Of a stretch of DNA of 64,000 nt, positions 1 to 10,700 are shown piece after piece (within the stretch, counting starts at the first letter, position 1; each line of letters starts with the position of its first letter). The position numbers and the translations under genes are program-made. The notes beneath the pieces are model-generated. The model did not search any database. It was given only the letters and a program-made list of their open reading frames with translations, and was not told the origin of the DNA. The DNA comes from Linyphia triangularis (Eukaryota > Arthropoda > Arachnida > Araneae > Linyphiidae). The stretch covers positions 112,873,280-112,937,279 of the forward strand of contig OZ021721.1 in assembly GCA_963978545.1 (NCBI GenBank), in the 5' to 3' direction.

Positions 1-578
1 AATTTTTTTAATTAATTAATAAATATGTTACAAAACGATTTCTAATAGGGCTACAGCTCTGAAATTTTCAAAATAAGTAGTTTTGGCCTTTTAATTGGAA
101 TTTTGAAAAACAGAATTAATAATTTTTATTTTGTCATTTTTTAATTAATTCTTTTAATTAATTAATAAACATTTTACAAAACGACTACTAATAGGGCTAC
201 AGCTTTGAAATTTTCAACATAAGTAATTTTGGCCTTCTAACTGGACTTTTGAAAAACAGAATTTTAAATTTTTATTTAGTTTCTTTTAATTATTATTTTT
301 TTAATTAATTTATTATTATTTTATAAAACGATTTCTAATAGGGCTATACCTCTGAAATTTTCAACACAAGTAGTTTTGGCTTTCTAATTAGACTTTTGGA
401 AAACAGAATTTGAAATTTTTATTTTGTTCTTTTTTGATTAATTTGTTTAATTAATTAATAAATATTTGATAAAATGACTACTAATAGGGCTACAGCTCTG
501 AAATTTTCCACATAAGTAGTTTTGGCCTTCTAATTGGACTTTTGAAAAACATAATTTTAAAATTTTATTTGTTTTTTA
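1..578 (+). repeat. ~147-bp tandem repeat, forward array
   Basis: Four diverged tandem copies. The landmark CTAATAGGG starts at 42, 188, 335 and 481, giving spacings of 146, 147 and 146 bp. Each unit has a TTAATTAATTAAT-like AT-rich part, then the landmark followed by CTACAGCTCTGAAATTTTC, then TTTTGGCCTTCTAATTGGAC and GAAAAACA. The array starts before the window. No coding potential is seen. Confidence 0.85.
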
Positions 579-1031
579 TAATGAGGAACTTTCATGTTTT
601 TTGGTTTTATTTTTAAATAAAAGTAGAGAAAAAATCATGAAAAACAATACCATTCTTTCAAAAATTTGAGCTCGGATAGATAGTTAAAAAAATATTTAGT
701 TTTTCACTTTGCGATTTGGAGGGAAAAAGTCACTTTTAAGTAAAACGTCAACGCGCAGATAATGAACCAGTCTAAAACCTGTTTTAGAAGAGGAATAAGT
801 ATGATTTCTCCTTCATTTTGCGACTTTATCTCTGCGTAACCACGTCACGGTTTTTTCATGCGTTTTTGGTCACGTGATTTTTGCTTTGATTTCGGCTAAT
901 TTCAAACTCGATTTTTGATTAATTGAAAGCATAAAGATAAAAAATAATTGCACTGCTCAAATATATTCGTTGGATAACACTAGAAAATACCAAAAATACT
1001 TATTTTCTTCACTTGTGCAAGTTCCTCATTA
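579..1031. mobile_element. Small TIR element (MITE-like) inside the tandem repeat
   Basis: Perfect 13-bp inverted ends, TAATGAGGAACTT at 579-591 and AAGTTCCTCATTA at 1019-1031. The outermost TA pairs may be a TA target duplication, as in Tc1/mariner-type elements. The insert interrupts the ~147-bp array, which resumes just after it. No open frame of note. The family is not identified. Confidence 0.7.
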
Positions 1032-2144
1032 ACCTTTTTTAATTAGTTTACAAATATTTTACAAAAAGGTTTCTAATTGGGCTACAGTTCTAAAATTTTC
1101 AAAACAATTAGTTTTGGCCTTCTAATTGGACTTTGGACAAAAAGAATGCGAAAATTTAAATTTGTTTTTTAATTAATTTTTTTAATTAATATTTTTACAA
1201 AAAGCGACTTCTAATAGGCCTAGAGCTCTGAATAATAAATTGTAAAGGGGTGTTGTATCATTGTATTAACGGGGATTTTTTTTTTCTGTGTGTGTCTCGA
1301 CAGGGTAGAGACTTCTCATATTAAGGCTTTACGTACCAATTAGATTTTAGTGAGTGAAGCGAACTTATGCTTACACAGCAATGAACCTTTCAGCGAGAGA
1401 AGCGAGCCTATGCTTGCTTCCCTCTTCTGGAAAAAATCAGGGAAATGTCAGGGAATTTGGTAAAATTACCCTTTAATCAGGGAATTTCAAAAACGTCACG
1501 GTTTTTTCATGCGTTTTTGGTCACGTGATTTTTGCTTTGATTTCGGCTAATTTCAAACTCGATTTTTGATTAATTGAAAGCATAAAGATAAAAAATAATT
1601 GCACTGCTCAAATATATTCGTTGGATAACACTAGAAAATACCAAAAATACTTATTTTCTTCACTTGTGCAAGTTCCTCATTAACCTTTTTTAATTAGTTT
1701 ACAAATATTTTACAAAAAGGTTTCTAATTGGGCTACAGTTCTAAAATTTTCAAAACAATTAGTTTTGGCCTTCTAATTGGACTTTGGACAAAAAGAATGC
1801 GAAAATTTAAATTTGTTTTTTAATTAATTTTTTTAATTAATATTTTTACAAAAAGCGACTTCTAATAGGCCTAGAGCTCTGAATAATAAATTGTAAAGGG
1901 GTGTTGTATCATTGTATTAACGGGGATTTTTTTTTTCTGTGTGTGTCTCGACAGGGTAGAGACTTCTCATATTAAGGCTTTACGTACCAATTAGATTTTA
2001 GTGAGTGAAGCGAACTTATGCTTACACAGCAATGAACCTTTCAGCGAGAGAAGCGAGCCTATGCTTGCTTCCCTCTTCTGGAAAAAATCAGGGAAATGTC
2101 AGGGAATTTGGTAAAATTACCCTTTAATCAGGGAATTTCAAAAA
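842..2144 (+). repeat. Exact tandem duplication, 651-bp unit
   Basis: The stretch 842-1493 is repeated base for base at 1493-2144, compared by eye along its whole length with no difference. The left breakpoint lies inside the small TIR element, so the second copy carries only its right part. Each unit includes two ~147-bp repeat copies, a unique ~190-bp segment and a fragment rich in AATCAGGG/TGTCAGGG that belongs to the CAGRGTGGCCAC element family. Such identity in decayed DNA means a very recent duplication or an assembly error. Confidence 0.9.
1032..1260 (+). repeat. Two degenerate copies of the ~147-bp repeat
   Basis: The array resumes after the small TIR element. CTAATTGGG at 1073 and CTAATAGGC at 1211 are 138 bp apart, with the same TTTTGGCCTTCTAATTGGAC segment. 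The last unit breaks off after AGAGCTCTGAA. The same two copies appear again 651 bp downstream through the tandem duplication. Confidence 0.75.
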
Positions 2145-2164
2145 TTTTGAGTTTCCCTTCTCGC

Positions 2165-2690
2165 ATAGCCAAAAAATGAATTAAAAAAATGAATTTAAAA
2201 ATAACTAAATGAAAGTTTAAAATTCTGTTTTTCAAAAGGCCAATTAGAAGCTCAAAAGAACTTATGTTGAAAATGTTAGAGCTGTAGCCCCATTAGAAAT
2301 CGTTTTGTAAAATATTTATTAATTAATTAAAAAAAATTAATAAAAAAAAAAACTAAATAAAAATTTAAAATTCTGTTTTTCAAAAGTCCAACTAGAAGGC
2401 CAAAACTAATTATGTTAAAAATTTCGGATCTGTAGCCCTATTAAAAGTCGTTTTGTAAAAAAATTTGTTAATTAATTAAGAAAATTAATTAAAAAATAAC
2501 TAATTAAAACTTTAGCAACCTGTTTTTCAAAAGTCCAATTAGAAGGCTAAAACTACTTATGTTGAAAATTTCAGAAATGTATCTCTATTTGAAGTCCCTT
2601 TGTAAAAAATAAATTAATTAAAAAAGAAGTAATTAAAATTTTAACATTCTGTTAGACATATGTAAAGTTAGATTGCCAAAACTTCTTAAA
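2165..2690 (-). repeat. ~147-bp tandem repeat, inverted array
   Basis: Three to four copies of the same unit as at 1-578 but on the other strand. The landmark appears as TGTAGCCC with starts near 2283, 2431 and 2579 (the last diverged), a spacing of ~148 bp, followed each time by reverse complements of the AT-rich TTAATTAATT part. The block 1-2690 is therefore an imperfect large inverted repeat. It ends at a tract of ACAGACAGACAGACACAC followed by TTTTATTATTATAGAT (2734-2776). Confidence 0.8.
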
Positions 2691-2699
2691 ATTTCATAT

Positions 2700-3660
2700 C
2701 TCTACTCCAGTTTTAAGTAGGTTTCCATAGAGCCACAGACAGACAGACACACAGTAGCTTGTTTTATTATTATAGATTTGTTTGAAATTGTGAAATTTTA
2801 TCAAGGAAACCGAGTAAAAATTCACAAGTTTTTTAAAACACACGTGATCGGAAAAGTTATACCTATTGTTCCAGAGGAATACAATCAACCAACAATTTAA
2901 CACACAAGATAACTACGTCATAAAATTATTCCTCTATGTAACTACGACAGTGCCAAAAGGAGGAGAAATCTGCCAAATATGCAACCCTGCTCCCAAAAAT
3001 TCCCCTCTCATATGTTTTATTTTGGTTTCACCCTCGTTGTATAATTGAAGTGGGAGCCTATTGATTATAATAAGTCTATGTCGGAAGATGGACTGTGATT
3101 TCAATTTAAGAGCATTGTTTTTGTCAAATTTTATCGAATTGTCTCACTTATAAGAAAAGATAATTTGTTTAATTTCCCGACGAAATTCTTTATATTCCCT
3201 GCGACTGGGTGAAAAAAATTTATCCTGTCAGGAATTATTAAGAATTTTTCCATGCAACGTGTTGTGGTTATCGTGTGTAAGGCGAAGGCGCGATTTTAGG
3301 CCGTTGGTTGCCGGGAATGCGGTTTGGGAGATTGTATTGCTTAGTGTTGGATGTTCAATCATAGGTGTCAGTCAAACGGTGACCTATAGACCTATAGAAT
3401 AGTAGCAATGAGACTGGGGCTTACAAACTTTTATACTCTCTTCGATTCTTGAAAATTCTTTTGGTGTAAAAAAAAAAAAAATTCTTCTCTATTCCCAGAC
3501 GAAAATTTTGATTGTGCCCGACGGGAAGGGGGGGGGGGGGGCTACAGCCCCCCTAGCCCCCCTGCTGGTGCCACCTCTATCCTTAAGGGAGTAAAAAATT
3601 TGCTTACGTCTAATTGGTAAAGAACATTTTGTCATTTAGATATCTCCCCTTAGCGGAGAG
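2700..3660. other. Intergenic, no gene seen
   Basis: No supported coding frame. It contains the CAGACAGACAGACACAC tract near 2735-2752 and a run of 14 G at 3528-3541, followed by C-rich CCCCCCTAGCCCCCCTG. The short open frames here look like chance. Confidence 0.5.
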
Positions 3661-3667
3661 TATATAG

Positions 3668-3860
3668 TGGCTGTCGGCTGTGTGGTTTAGTGCTCGCTTG
3701 CAACTCATGTGCCAAAGGTGCTGGGTTCGAATTCTGAATTAGTGATGGATTGGATGTACGTCGTGGATTGGAATCCACGTTTAGCTGTTGGTGCCCGTCT
3801 GATAATTCTTTAATGTACAAATGAAATGAGTCGTGAGCGTACAACCAACAAATTTTATAG
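3668..3860 (+). mobile_element. tRNA-derived SINE, copy 1
   Basis: GGCTGTGTGGTTTAGTGCTC followed by a box-B-like GGTTCGAATTC at about 3722-3732, then the family body with GGATTGGAATCCACG. The same body recurs at 8762, 12623, reverse at 57430, and more distantly at 59899. These elements carry internal RNA polymerase III promoter boxes inherited from a tRNA. This copy lies upstream of the OS-9 promoter. Confidence 0.7.
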
Positions 3861-4325
3861 CGGAGAAGACACGACCACATATAGATTAGCTTTGAACCCG
3901 ATCGGAGCCACGTGTCTCAGTTTGAATCCGAGTAATTTAAGTTTACAATGTGAGAATGTACAATGTGAATGTCAAGTTACTTCTTTTTTTTTCACATATA
4001 CTATTAAACTCCATTTACAGTTCACAATTTATTTCAATTAAAAGTTAGATGTTAAAATGGGAAACCTCCCATTTCTTTTTTTATGGATTTTTTGCTGTTT
4101 TGTGATGCAAATATTGTTTTGGGGAAATGTATGCTGGACGTAAACAAATAAAATTGTTATTATTATTAATTTTTTAATTAGAGCCAAATTTTCCCTACTA
4201 TAGCGTTTCAAAAGAGTCCCTTTCAAAAATAATAAAAGTTTTTACCGACCCACTTTACTGCACATTGATTAATATTAAGAAATACATTATTCAAGCAATT
4301 CTTATGTATAAGATACGTTTCGTTT

Positions 4326-4362
4326 ATGACGTCATATTCCTATTTAAGAAGTTTTGACGTCA
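4326..4362. promoter_or_regulatory. Paired TGACGTCA (CRE/UPRE-like) sites upstream of OS-9
   Basis: Two perfect TGACGTCA octamers at 4327-4334 and 4355-4362, 28 bp apart and ending ~225 bp before the OS-9 ATG. The first sits in the palindrome ATGACGTCAT. The ACGT-core octamer binds CREB/ATF proteins, and the related TGACGTG binds ATF6 and XBP1, which induce OS-9 in mammals. That they control this gene is inferred from position only. Confidence 0.5.
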
Positions 4363-4586
4363 CTTTTCATAATATTAATATCTAAAACAAAAGCCTCTAG
4401 CAGACGAAATATGTTTGTTTAGTTTCGAAGTATATCATAAATATAAACTTCAACTATAAAGATGACGATTCCTTAAAGTTAATACACAAATTTCCCGAAA
4501 TGTATAAACGTTAATTACTTGAAATTGCTTCGTTTTAACTATCTCACCAAACCGAATTTTTGTTGTCCGTCATTTTCAAAGTAAAA

Positions 4587-4718
4587 ATGGACAGGTTTTT
4601 CACAACCTTTCTAATTCTGACTTGCATGTGTGAAATTATTTCTACTTTGACGATCGAAGAATTGAAGCCTGTGCACTATGAAGTTGATATTCTTCAAACA
4701 CCTATAAAGAAGGGCGAA
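4587..4718 (+). CDS. OS9: OS-9 coding exon 1 (residues 1-44)
   Basis: ATG in good context (AAAAATGG), then a hydrophobic signal peptide (FFTTFLILTCMCEII) and the start of the mature protein, TIEELKPVHYEVDIL, matching the human LNLEELSEMRYGIEIL region. The donor GTAAGT at 4719 follows GAA; phase 0. Confidence 0.93.
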
Positions 4719-7700
4719 GTAAGTTTTATGATTTCGTACTAAAATATTGTTTTTTAGTAGTAATATTTGAAGGTCTCTTGCTATCTATCCGAGTTTCTGG
4801 TGGAGTTGTCCGCTTATTCTAACTATTTAATTTTCGTAACGTTACATATATTAAAAACTGAAACTCCAAAAATGTTCCCTCTAAAACTGTTCTTTTCTAC
4901 ATTGGCGGCCCTGCTCTAAACTATTAGTGCGGCCGGAACAGTTACTTCCCCCCCCCCCCCCAAATCACATCGCACCATCAGTTATGAATGATGGAAATTC
5001 TTTAATCTTAATTACTCAAACACCAAGTTTCCTTTCAAGGTAAATTCCTAGTTCACGTTTATGGGTTGAGTTCACGTTAATCAAGCTGCCACTGATTCTA
5101 GCATTCATTCTGGAAAATAAACGCCTGTGTCAGAAAATTGCCATTTTAAAAGCTGGCATAACAAATTTTGATTATTTTTTTTTCCTCTCACAAAATCCTG
5201 TTCAAAAGGATCTTGTAGTTTCTCTTAGTTCTGACTGAGCTAAAGTCTAAAGCAAATATCAAACCTAGAAACTATGTCGCCGATTCCCCATAGGAATACA
5301 TTGAGTCTTTACTTTCGCCAATTTTTTCAGGCGAGCATGAAAAAGTAGATGTCCTCCCTAGATTTCGGTAGATTAGCAAGGTTTTGTAGCCAATGAAATT
5401 CAAGCATTATTTTTTTTTGGCATTGTTTTGGCGATGTAGAATTTGCCAACAAATGGTGTTCATATTATATCATTACAATATTAATACTAATATTTTAGTT
5501 TTTTTTTCTGTTTTTCGCTAAAAAAACTGTTTCATAGGAGATTGTAAATTTCATTGTATGTGTATATTTCACTTATTTCATTGTATATTTCATGTGTTAT
5601 ATTGTTTTTATAACATGCTTACATCATTGTTTTTACAAAAAGGCTAATGTTTTTTTATAACATTTGTTTTCCACTATGCTGTGGAATCATAAAATTATTT
5701 GATTTTGTATTGTTTAACAGAAATATATATATGGTTATGTTTAGAATGCTGGTGAAACATGGCACTTTTTAATTTTATTCTATTATGTTAAAAAGTGTGT
5801 ACATTTAATTTATACAAGTAACTTGTTATTACTCTCATATTAGGTGCCCAACCCCTCCCCTTGCTGTGATCAATTATTCCAAGTTTTAGGCTGAATATGA
5901 ATATGGTTATTGTGATATATATTCTATATTTTTAAATATAATAAATGCTATGTGATAAAATAAATGCTAGGAAAGCGATAAATAAACACTCAAAAAACAA
6001 TAAAATACAAGTTATAAAAACGCTAAATAAATTCTTGATAAATATATATATTTATAGAAAAAGCATAAATAACGATAAATGAATGTGAACAACATAAAAA
6101 GTCTTGGGAAAATTTTTGAAAGTGTAAATCGCTAAAAGAAGCGCTAAGTAGCTATCGTAAAGGAGCACTTCAACCAGGTTGCCAGATAAAGGAGAGTAGC
6201 AGACAAAATAGTATCCAGTTGAATCGGTCACGAGTTGCTAGGTGTGATATACGCTTAAAACAACACTAGAAATATTGTTTTTATGCTTTAAAATTTTAGA
6301 TGCTCTACCATCTTGACATAGCATGAGGGAATCAACAATGGTATAACAGTTTACATTAGAATAGATGAATTTAAAAAAACCCTAATCTTTCCTTGGCCTT
6401 TTCCCAAATCCTTTTTCGCGCAAAGGAACCAGCTACTTGAAACGTTTTAGGTTTGGTTCGTGGTGGTGGATCCGCTTCAAAGAAACTAAATACAGTCATT
6501 GCCTTGCATCGAATTTCCGTATCAAACCTAATGGTCCTCTTGAGTTACAATTATGTGGCATCTGAGAGGCACCTCTCGAGCGCAAAGGGTTAAATAATCG
6601 AACAAGTATCATTTCTCCAGAGAAAACGCTGATTCAAAATGTTAAATTTTTAAAAACTTTCATTGATAGTTCTAGAAAATTCTTACAAAAAAATATAAAG
6701 TTAATTGCTCATCAGCCTAAACTTTCTACATTATTAACGAAACCTAATTGGAGAAATAAGAAAATAGACGTGATTTCCACACTGAACTCTTATCTTGTTT
6801 AAGAAATTTGCAAACATTTTAAATATCCCCAAGATTCCTTTGGTACATTTGTAGCTTTTATAAAAATTTGCAATTTTTGACAATTTAAAAATAATTATAG
6901 TAACATGGTGCAAATGTGTCAAAATAGAACTATATACTGTCGATGCCATGTTTTAGATTTTATTTTCATAATTTTGAAAAAAATGCCTATTTTGTTTATT
7001 ATTTTTGCACAAATGACTTTTATCAGTTTACAAGATTCATTGTGCAGGGGTGCCGATCCTTCTAAGGTCCATGACGCACTCCCCTGATTTTTAAAATTCT
7101 CCTCCCCCAATTAAAATTTGCCAGATTTTAATATTTCTAAAATTTTGGTACTAAAAGATGTAAGACTTTATTATCTACGTTGTTTATTCGGAATTATTTC
7201 AACAAAATTTTGAAAGTTGAAAAAGTCACTATTCTAATTTCTGTAATAAAGACTTACAAATTAAAACATCTGGCATGTATTGAGAAGTCTTGTTTGTGGT
7301 ACAAAATTTCAATAAATGTTGAAAATATAAAGTATAACATATACTGTCAGAAAAAGATTTAAAACAATGTATGTATGCACTGTATAAAAATTTTACAAAA
7401 AGAAATAAAGATGTGGATTAGTGCTTTTTCATTTTTTTAATACCCCCTATTTTATTTGCCATCAAATCTACTTTAAATTATTCTCCATTACTTTATTAAT
7501 CTTTTCCAAAGAAATGAAAATAAAAAATATTTCACTTTTATGTATAAAGCAAAGTTCTGAAAGTTATATACGAAATACACATGGTATGATAAAGAATTTT
7601 CTATTATGATATGATAAATTATATTACTCACTCTACGTTTGGTTAAATATAATTTTATAAAGTTTGTTGGGACCATTTCTGCATTTGAAATAGATAAAAT

Positions 7701-10700
7701 ATACATATTTTTCTGAGCATATCACCATGAAATTTACAACCATGTGTAAATCCTAAATGATTTTAACAATATATATTTTCTTAATAAAATGTATATTACC
7801 TAGATGATCTTGCTAACATCTACAAAAAAAAGAGTCCACATGCCTCTTTATATGGAATTTAAACTATTTATCAAGAGAATGAAATTAATAAATAAATGTT
7901 AATATTTCATTAGGAAATCAATTAACATTAAAAAAAAAACTTACATAGTCTTGAACTGCCGTCCTAAGCAAAAATGCAGTAACTCCACTTTTGTCGATTT
8001 TGAGTTATTGTGATTTTTGGTGTCTCTAAGATCATACGCATATGTGTACAAATACACATGATCGGTTTTTGGCCCCTTTCCTATTATACTCGGTAGTCAG
8101 TATTGCAGCAACTCCAGAATAAAACGAGGCATACTAAGCTAAAATGCAGTAACTCCACTGAATTGAGGAATAGATACGTTTCTGCGATCGCAAGATGCGT
8201 AGAAACTTTTGGGAAGTATTATATACGCATCTGGGGGCATTTATAAGACTGGATTGACAGTGACTCCATAGGTATTGTGAGATCCACTTCACACATACAC
8301 CTTCTATATTGTGAGTTCCACTTCATAAGTTTCAATTTATTGTGTTAAAAGCAGTTTATTTATCATTGTTTGCTTTTGTCACCGTGAACAGACCATTATA
8401 AGAATATGACTTTTTTTATTTTTTAGACAATAGGCAAATATTGTAAAAGTCGTTTGATATTTAAAATGTAGAATTCTTTTTTTTTTAAACTTTATTATTA
8501 TAGTTATAGAAAGCAATCTTCAAAGTTATCCTTTGCAAACTGACCGAAGACCATTTTTATAAGTTAAGTTTATGAGGTGATGAATGAAAGTGATTTGACT
8601 GCAGAAAGTTAGGTAATTGATTTTTCATTGACAACTTTTATTGGTATACATAAATTAATATACTATTGTTTTACACACAAATAAACAATTGTTATGGACG
8701 TTTGATATTGATTGCTTAGGGTGTGTTATTGTTACAACTCTCAAATCGTGAGCGGCCCACCTGTTGGCTGTGTGGTTTGCGCTCTGGCTTCACAGTCCAA
8801 AGATGCTGGGTTCGAATCCTGGATTAGGCATGGATGTTTGTTGAGGTTCGGAATCCATGTTAAGTTGTAGGTCCTTACTTGATTCAATGTTATTGTGCAC
8901 AAGTATAGGTCATGTGATGCTAGAAAATCGTCAAAATGTTTAGAAATCGCTTCCAGTCAACCAAAGAGCTGTAGATTTGTGCAGCAATTTTGACGATGTT
9001 TAGTAAGAAGAATGGGTAAAACCATGTTTAAAACCTGGCCATGTTTAAAATCAACTTAAAACCATTAAGTAGAAGCTAAAATAAGAATTACTATATATAT
9101 ATATAGTTTTGTAAGCGATACAAGGATATTTTTTCATTTTATGTAAATGGCACCAAGAATTTTTCCAATGAAATGATTTTTTGATGGAATATTAAAAATT
9201 CAGTCGTTAATAACGCTCTTGCATATCTTTATGTTGTAATGCAACGATATAAGCTAAGTTAGTATTACACCAAACTTGTGTCGTAAAATGTATTTTCAAT
9301 AGCTGATTGATGGAGTTACTGCAATTTTTCTTAACACCAATCAGAAAATACTAGGTTGAAATGCAGTGACCACCAAATCAGGCTAAAATTTCAAAAAATC
9401 ATATAATTTTATGCATCCATGTTGTAGAGCATCAAAAATACCCCCTAGTAACATGAAAAATTTAAACATTATTGTATTTTAAATTGGTGGCTCACGAAAA
9501 AGAAACAAAATCGTGTTTTCTGACAAATCACCTCAGGTGGAGTTACTGCATTTTTGCTTAGGATGGCAGTATACTCCACTGAAAATAATCCAAAGGAGGT
9601 TCATACTCTACACGACTATCTAAATAGAGAAAATATTATATACCAGTAGGGTAGCACGCTACTACAAGGCAGTAAGAGTTTTTATTGGATAATTTATAGT
9701 TAATTTTCAAAATATTTTTCTGTTCACACAATGAGCAATTTAAAATCCATTATATAAAATAGGCATAAAGTTTCTCATATCCAGTAAATATTGCCTCTAT
9801 TCTCCAGTTTTTAATTTTTTTAATAGATATGAGGAGCAAGAGGGATGGGGGGGGGGAGGGGGAAGCATGTGTACCTCCTTCGTACATATGTCCTCAGTGG
9901 GCACTCGTGCTTATTATTTTTACTGAGTGAGTTGAAAATTCAATACTACTTTGAATATATTTTGTCGATTTCAAATAAGTAATGTTTTAGTTTGGCTTTT
10001 CAATATCTGGCAAGTGGCAAGCACATATAAATGTAAAATTTGGTCATCTTAAAGCAACTTAAAAAAGAGTTATTACAAAATTAAACGTTCTTACCCTAAC
10101 ATCTTGAGAGTCCCAGCACCAGCTAATTTTTTATCGGAATCGATTGCTTGTTTGCCTTTTTTTAGATTGTTCAAAAAACAAAATTTCTATATCATGTTGT
10201 CTTTTGAAATGTTAGGAACTGTTAAATGCTGTGCAGCATACTACCCAGTGGATATTCACCTAGAATATTTTTAATTCAATCAGAACTCATATTTTCTGGA
10301 ATCCCATAAATAATTGAATACATCATTCTACTTTGATTCCTATTTGAAATTATTATCCTGTTTTAGTGTTTGAGTGACACTTAAACTGTACCATAGCTTC
10401 TATAAATTAACTGAGCATGAACAAAATTGAAACAATATGACTAACAAACTCTTCATTGGGTTCCTTTTTATCTGCTATCCTGTCACTTATGTCAATGCAC
10501 TAATTGAAAGAAAGGTGATAATTTAACTTATTATTCATCCTAACTTTAATTATAACTCATCAATGATAAGATCTATTCTAATTCATAATAATCAAGCATG
10601 ATCAATAGGAACAATTCGGGAACAATATTAGAAACCAGGAGGAAATAAAATTGTGCTAAAAATCAGAGTTTTAAGCTTTAAGCCAGTTTGAGAATAAAGA

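Noticed and set aside
1..2690. CRISPR-like repeat array
   Set aside because: Units are ~147 bp, contiguous, diverged and without unique spacers, in a eukaryotic genome.
4560..4586. An upstream in-frame start for OS-9 at a TTG
   Set aside because: Non-ATG, and it would add nine residues before the signal peptide. The ATG at 4587 has good context.
3528..4961. G14 at 3528-3541 and C14 at 4948-4961 as ends of one inverted element
   Set aside because: Flanking sequences do not match in inverted orientation; they look like independent homopolymer runs.
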